This document shows positions 57,161 through 64,000 of a stretch of DNA of 64,000 bases, piece after piece. The DNA is from Drosophila persimilis (taxonomy: Eukaryota > Arthropoda > Insecta > Diptera > Drosophilidae). Within the stretch, counting starts at the first letter, position 1, and each line of letters opens with the position of its first letter. The stretch covers positions 744,001 to 808,000 of the forward strand of contig NW_020825350.1 of assembly GCF_003286085.1 (NCBI RefSeq), read 5' to 3'. A model generated the notes under the pieces. It did not search any database. It was not told the origin of the DNA and worked only from the letters and a program-made list of their open reading frames with translations. Both the position numbers and the translations under genes were made by a program.

Positions 57161-59156
57161 GTATATCCACAACATGAACGATTTTAAAAATTTCTATGTA
57201 TAATTTTCTTTTTAAAATTTCTTTTATGCTCATGATATGCTTTCCTTCAGCTCTCTTTGGTTTCTTGACTACACTTGAATGAAAGTTCTACCACAGCATT
57301 GCATGCGATCGGAATCTACTTCCTTTCGCCAAGTACACCGAAATCCGACACAGAAGCCGCTAAGCAAATAACATATTTAACTATAAATTATAAAAATATG
57401 ACATAGATAACTTTTTTTTGTGCGTGGACATAGCCAAATACAATTTGTGTAAGTGATGGTGACAGGCGGCAAAGCGCTTGTCTTTTGGGAATTTTGAGAA
57501 AATTTCTCCGAAGTATTGCGACAAATTGGCAAATGATGAGAGCAAAGTCGAGCAGAGAAAAGCAAAGCACACTTAAGATTAAGCTAAAATTTAACGAAAA
57601 GAGCAGAGAACCCAAAGTGGAGGGCGCTGAGTCCCCTTCCCCGTGCCCGTCATTGCCCACAATGAGATGGCAAATTAACGAGAACGCATTTGATGTAGAG
57701 AAATATTTCTAGGTACTTGAGAGTAACGGGCCGCAAATGCCCAGAGAAGCGGATTAACACAAAAATCTGTTGGGGTCGTTGTCGTCCTGGGTCCGTTTTG
57801 ATGTTGCAGCTGGAAGTTGGGTGAGAAGAAGGACACAGGACGCAGGGTGAGTCAGGACGACAGAAAATATCCAGTAAATAGTATAAATATAAACCGAGTA
57901 ATGAATTATGAATAAAACGAACCCCATTCACGAAACTACAAATGCCAACATATTTTTCTGGGAGGGAGGGGTCAGTGGGGTTGGGCATTGGTCTAACAAC
58001 ATAGATTCCCATAGACAGGATGTGGATGTGGATCTCCCTGGACTGGGATTGTGGCAGAGGCGGGAGGAGGCTTTAATAGCTGAAGGCTTTGTCACTGCCT
58101 TGTCTCGGTCTCTGGCTTGCCGGCGCTCCGTTCCTTTTTCTGCCAATTTTTACTTTATTTTATTTTGCTTCAACTTTTTTCCACTTTTTGTGCTTTTTTA
58201 TCGTTTTGTATTTCGCTTTTTCTTTTGTTCCTTGTTCCTTGTTTTTGCTGCTTCTCTTTGGTCTGCGGTGAGTGTGCGACGCGTGAAAAGCGGCTCTAGG
58301 CGCATTTTGTAAATTGAAAGGCACAGGCCAGTCCACAGCACGTCCAGTCCAGCCCAGTCGAACTGGCGCCACCGATGTCTCGAGCTCTCACACTTCCCGG
58401 ATACCCTTCCCATATATGTTCAAAACATTTCGACTTAGGCTTATGAATTTTTTTTAATATTTTATAGTATCTATTATATAAAAAAGATTCGGCGCGAGCA
58501 AGCAAAGCGAGTGAGCCGGTGGTTGATGCATGATGATAATAAGTACTTCAATTAAAATGTCTGAGCATTTAGGTAGGTACCATCCAGCACCATCTGGTAT
58601 CGGTTCTACCTCGAATCCATCCTACTCTTGAGTCCCTTTGCATTCATCAAAGTAAGTGGATTGCTGGACAGGCCTCCAGTTCTTCGGCCCACTCTCCGAT
58701 GTCCGATGTCCGTAATTCGCTCAGTTAGACCCCGTGAATATTCGTGTATTCAACTTGAGAATTCCAATGCCCTGGTTCTGGTTTTGGTTAGCCATAGCTG
58801 GGGCATCGGCTGTGGGTCCCGCGCAGGGTACGAGCCTGAGCACCGAAGCCTTCGTTCTACGTTTTACGTTTTGGTGCTCCTTTTTTTTATTTTTTTCCCT
58901 CGTTCGCTCCATAAGTACACAGGCATACTAGCTGTTCCAAAAAGTAAAATTAAAAGAGGATATTTGTTTCCATAAGAGAATTAAATGCTATATTCCAGTA
59001 AGATATATTTTAACATTTTTCCCTTGACTGTATTCTATTCTTTTACTCATTTTACATTAGATTCTACGAACTCGACAATAATTGAATCTGAGTAGCGGGT
59101 ATCTTATGTTTGTAGTATGGACTGAATCTTTTGCCCCCAAGTTTTTTGCAATTTTT
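57161..59156. other. Intergenic DNA, no gene recognised
   Basis: AT-rich with scattered open frames up to 134 aa (57908-58312). The longer ones are dominated by T-rich runs that give Phe/Leu-rich chance peptides. Nothing else identified. Confidence 0.4.
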
Positions 59157-59630
59157 TATCCGATACTGAAAAAGAATATTGGGGTATATTCGATTTTTGG
59201 ATGTAGTGGATGTGCGTAACGCCCAGAAGGAAGCGTTTCCAACGCTTTTTGGTTCACATCAATAGCCGACTCGAAATGAGCGCCTAGATCTCAGATGCTA
59301 TAAAAGCTAGAGAAACCAAATACAAATAATAATACAAGTGTATTTCGAACAGCCACAATCTACAAAAATCAAAAACGCAATACCACAGAGAACGACCATA
59401 TCTACCATATTGCCGAATCTGGATCAGATCGGATATTGATCATTGATCATTGATATAACCGAAAGATACAAATACACAGCGCCCTACTCGATCTGACTGG
59501 TTTTTTGTCTCTCTCTCTCTCTCACACACTCCATGTCGTTCAATGTTAGCGCCCTAAGCGGACTAAGTATCGGGTATAAATGTAGAGTTTCGGCCGTAGC
59601 AGCAACTTACAACGTTCCCACCGTTTTTTT
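59157..59630 (+). mobile_element. INE-1/DINE-1-like copy, shortened
   Basis: 5' CCGATACTGAAAAAGAATAT, then GCCCAGAAGGAAGCGTTTCC and CATCAATAGCCGACTCG. The 3' end has AGTATCGGGTATAAATGTAG, a hairpin-like CGGCCGTAGCAGCAAC and terminal AACGTTCCCACCGTTTTT. Internal deletions compared with 37398-38507. Confidence 0.7.
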
Positions 59631-62600
59631 ATTTTTTTGTATGTGGCAGGGCAGGGCTGAAAAAAATCTTCATCAGCTGGTGGCAGCGGACGCATACACA
59701 CGCTCACCCTTTTCGGGGATCCCCAAGTAGGATGCGCTCTTTCGACCGTTTAAAGTGCACCATTTTGCCGTCTAATCTTTTGAGGGGGAGGAACGGTTGA
59801 GCGGGTTAACGTTTTGAGTCAGTGCTAAGGGGTTACCCTCGGCCCTCGGCCCTCGGCCCACGGCTTACGGCCCGGAACTCGGCGCAATTTATTACGCATG
59901 CTGCAAGCGCTTTTATTTCATTTCAGTCGATGACGCCTTTTACTGCCAACTCGAGGAGCAAATTAAGTGCAGCCGGCGCAGACAGAAACCAAAGGATACG
60001 GTTCCACCGAACACAGACACTCACACATGACAGCCATTAGGCTTAAAATTAAATTTTTTATTGGGACGCACTCTCACACTCGCACATACATATGTACACC
60101 GGGGAACAGTGCTCCTCCATAAAAGGCTCCTGCTGGCAGGATATCCCAAAAGGAAGAAGCTGCAAAATTTCAAATTTATACCAATTGCGGTTGCTCATTG
60201 ACGCCACGAAGGTTTTATTCCCTCCCCGAACCGAGAGTCAAAGTTAATTGAATTTTCCCCAGACAGCCCACACATACACATGTACTCATGCATGTACCTT
60301 CATGCATTTATGTGTACCCGTGCACATGTGTGCGCGTGTGTGTGTGTAGTTCCTCCCCCTTAAATGGGACATTAATTATGCATGTGCCTCGTAAGCGAGG
60401 CGGGGCGGGACGCGGCGGGGCGCGGCGGGGCGAGCTCAGCTTGAAGCCCCGACTTCCGTGCTCAAGGCAGAACCGATTTCAGCATCCAGCTTCATCAATT
60501 CGCACCGCAGCCACATACAGAACACTGTTAGGGCCAAGAGTGACCCTTGGGCTACAGCGCATTCGCCATTCACCGATGCTCAAGAAAAGGAAAACCCAGA
60601 CAACGCCAACAGAGCGACACTGGGAGAGGAAATTTGATTTCCAGAAGACTAAACACAATATGCATCCATTTTTATAGATATTGGATCTCCTTTTGTCATT
60701 AACAGTCGAATCGATGGTACTGCATTGATTACAAAGGACAGATTACCGATTATCACATTTGATGTAATCGCACTTTGAAAGCACTACAATACATGTCTGC
60801 TATTAGGTGCAAACTCTCCATTTTCTCCATTCATTATCACTATCCATAACCAACCCTCTTTCGAATGGTGGTAGTCGACATTATAGAAACCGATCTCTTT
60901 CCGTTCAGTTAATCACCTCAAAATCTGTTCAGCAGCTACGACCGCATATTAAGGACACATTCGCTGCTCAGACATGCTCCACCATTTCCACTCCCAACTC
61001 TCAAGAATGTGAAGTAGATCCCATGGCTGCTGCCTCGAAGTTTCGGTTTCCTCAACGAGTGAACAGTCAAATAAACTATTAATGTTTCTACTTGTGTCTC
61101 CCATTCTTTGTCTGGGCGTGTGTTTGCCTGTGGGGATATTTTGGCGACAGCGATGGCGACCGGATGCGAAACCAATTTAACGACGCCATATCCGCCAGCC
61201 AGGGACCGAGGCAGTACGGAAGTGAGGAACTTCAACCATGCAACAACTGCAGAATCTCTGCGGCAACATTGACATCATTGGTGCTGCTTCTCCTCCTTCC
61301 GATGTATGTATGTATGTAGCTCCTTCTGAGGTTCATGCTGCCTCTACTGAAGCACTCGATATACCCTGGGAGAATTTTCTCATACTTTTACTTACAACTA
61401 TGCCACGCACAGATGAAAGCATTAGTGGAATAGTATGCATTAGTGCAATACAAAACTGTATCTTAAGATAAACCAGCCAGACATCTCAAGTAGTAGGTAA
61501 ATATGATGCTGTCGAATGGGAAAAGGATCAGCTGAACAGTAGATATTAGATAGTAGATATTACAGACAAATTTTTACCAATTTTCGTAGGTGCTTGAGAG
61601 ACATTTCGTCGATAAGAGTATTCGGTGTTTCGGTTCCTCCAAGGAGAAAGTTCTCCTCTAGTGGAGTGACTGATTTTGTTTATTTTGCTCTGCATTAATC
61701 TGTGCTTGATTCCTCAGCCTTCGCAGTGGTTCCTGGATACCTCTTTTGGCCGGCATCCTCGTATACGAGCCCGACCATTTCTATTGCCGCTGTCTGTTGC
61801 GGCTAAATGCAATGCGCATTTATTACTCGGGCTAGCTTGGCCGCAATCGCTTAAGCCACCAGCTTCTGGGCGCCCCGCCTGGCTGGCTGGGCCACAAGCA
61901 AACCGCGAAGCCAGGAAATCCTTACCCAAAATTGCTGAAAAGAAAATTGTCAGTGGCTGCCACAGCCCGAGCTCCTGATAGGAGGGGGAGAGCTCACAGC
62001 CATACGCTGGCATTCAATTGAATCCAGCATAAATGCAGACGAGCCGGCCGATGGCAGCCCCAATGAAGAGTTAGAACAGTGGCAAGGGGTGTGGAAGGGA
62101 GTGGAAAACCAGAGCTGAAATGAATTATGTTAAGAATGAAAATTTGAATAAAAACAGTAATAGTGACAGGGGCAAAGAATTAATGAAAAGGAAGCTCCAC
62201 AGCAGTGGAGAAAAGAAGAGCAGCAAAAATATTCTCAATGAAAAAGAACTGGATATACGAGTAATGCGGCCGACTAGAGCCGGACCCGTGGCTGAACAAA
62301 ATCAACTGCCAATTGCGAATTGCCAGACCTTGTTAGAATAAAATATTTGAAGAATATGTTCGATATATGTACATACATATACTATGCACTTCTGTGTGTG
62401 AGGAAAGAGAGTCTCCCAAAAAAGATCACCATGAATTTTCAACGAAGATTACACAATTGAAAATAATTTATAGTTGATTTTGGGAATCATAAGTACATAT
62501 GTACATACATTTGTATGTACATTGTGCACACATTGATTAATAAATAAGTATCTGGCAGCTCTTGTACCATTAATATTTAATTATCAACTACCTCAAATAA

Positions 62601-64000
62601 TGTATCTACTCATTTTGAATTATGCATAATTTTTTTTAATGAGATTTTCTTTTTGAGCCCATTAGTGCAGAAGTGCATCCTGCATCAAACGGTTGAAAAA
62701 AATACGAAAAATAAAATTTTCTGAAGAATTGAATCAGATTAAAATCGATATCTGAATGATTTAAGATTTGTTTTGCCGAATTTAGATGAAGACAGCATCA
62801 TACCAAATAGATCTGAATACATTTAGAATAATATTTCTTATAGAAAATAATAGTTTAGAAAATTCTAATAGGATTTCAAAACTAATTAAATTATAAGTAA
62901 GCTATATTCTAATCAATTTAGGAAGTAATTTTGGGAAACAACTATAAAGTTATGGGTCCTTATCATGGAAACGCACATATAAATTCAGAGCATGAAAAAG
63001 TCGTTGAAATTAACTTTTTTCAGACCGATTGCTGCATTCAGTTTTATTCGGCTGAGATTCATTTTGTTTTTCTGTCCTTACATTATGGGGGTTTCTGTTC
63101 ATCTGGTGTAGTTGTTCTTCTTTTTTCTCGCGCTTTTTTCGCATTTATTATTTATTGTATTAATATTGCAGGCATGTTGAAAATTTCACAATGACCAGCA
63201 ATGTCACCCAGTGACTCCCCAGTGATTCCATTCGCCCATTGAAACACCTTTGCATTGGGTGTTATTATTTAATTGAGATGCGTCTATCTCACAGACGTAA
63301 TTACTTCTGAGCCCATCCCCATACTGCACATACATACGAGTATAACATATGTATATATGTATGAAAAAGCTATAGGTCTTGTTTTCAAGCCATCTGAATG
63401 CAACTTTTCAGAACTCTTGGAAAGCTGTGGTTGTGGAATAGTCATGTAAGGGTATTCGACTTTTGGCACTTTGCTGCATATGTATGTATGAGGGTATGAG
63501 GGATTTACATAGATGGATGTACGGTGATGTATGTATGTATCAGCAGCTGACACTTTTGTTGTTATTTCGACTGCGGTTGTGGCACAGTTGATGCTGATGT
63601 TGACGGTTGGTTGGCTGGCGAGCCGCAGCACTGAGAGACAGATATATCGATGGTTGCCATTCGCATTTCCGTTCCACACATTGAACTTATACGCTTCTCT
63701 AACGGGATACATGTAGCCAGACAAGCAGACACATAAATATGTAAAAAGATATACATTATTTTGTTCATTGCGTTTGCATGTGTGTTAGGATGTGGGCTGC
63801 AGCATCATCATAAAATTCAATTAAAGCGAAGCGCAGACAATCAAACAAAAGATCAAATTAAATGCGAGGCAAGCAATTTACTTCGCTGATGTAAGAGGGC
63901 GTGGCCACATGCCACATGCCACATCCTCTAACCCACTGAATGGCCGTGTCTGTGTATGTGCGTGTCCGTGTCCGTGTGTGCATAGACAACGGCACGCATT
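59631..64000. other. Right-hand intergenic DNA, no gene recognised
   Basis: I see no supported gene. Notable simple sequence includes CCCTCGG triplication (59836-59862), a GGCGGGGCG/CGCGGCGGGG run (60399-60431), and ACATATGTATGTA-type words near 62366-62380, 62497-62520 and 63330-63362. Open frames up to 146 aa (63284-63724) lack domain signal. Confidence 0.4.

Overview
The window looks like nuclear DNA from a Drosophila-type fly. Introns are short (56-89 bp) with GTAAGT/GTGAGT donors, non-coding DNA is rich in CA, CAG and GA simple repeats and in ACATATGTATGTA-like runs, the protein families are insect ones, and many INE-1/DINE-1-like Helitron relatives are present. An obscura-group species is my guess; the sequence alone does not settle it.

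Layout. A proteasome beta-2 paralogue with three exons lies at 611-1750 (+). About 6 kb of apparently gene-free DNA follows, then an unrecognised single-exon gene at 8914-9984 (-). From about 7.5 to 22.7 kb is a transposon-rich island. It holds DINE-1-like copies, a 5'-truncated RNase H-bearing non-LTR element with a perfect 12-bp target duplication (10753-11803), two inverted copies of an unidentified repeat (12905-13615 and 21115-22075), a decayed Ty3/gypsy-like pol on the minus strand (17261-19830), and two broken copies of a small secreted-protein gene (20459-20597 and 22344-22690). An intact GNAT acetyltransferase of the insect arylalkylamine type (15197-15844, +) sits inside this island, between the inverted repeats.

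From 25766 to 55650 (+) runs one large gene. A signal-peptide exon is separated by a 23.9-kb intron from five clustered exons encoding a C-type-lectin fold, a small cysteine module and a long Thr/Ala-rich mucin-like tail, 918 aa in all. Its first intron contains, on the opposite strand, an intact single-exon coiled-coil gene (38842-40266), several DINE-1-like copies, and a truncated LTR element (LTR, primer-binding site and leader only) nested inside one of those copies. From 55651 to the end I see the probable 3' UTR, simple repeats and one more DINE-1-like copy, but no convincing further gene.

The genes do not form a pathway. The most unusual things are the relic family of small secreted proteins, the lectin/mucin fusion with a nested gene, and the inverted repeats around the acetyltransferase.
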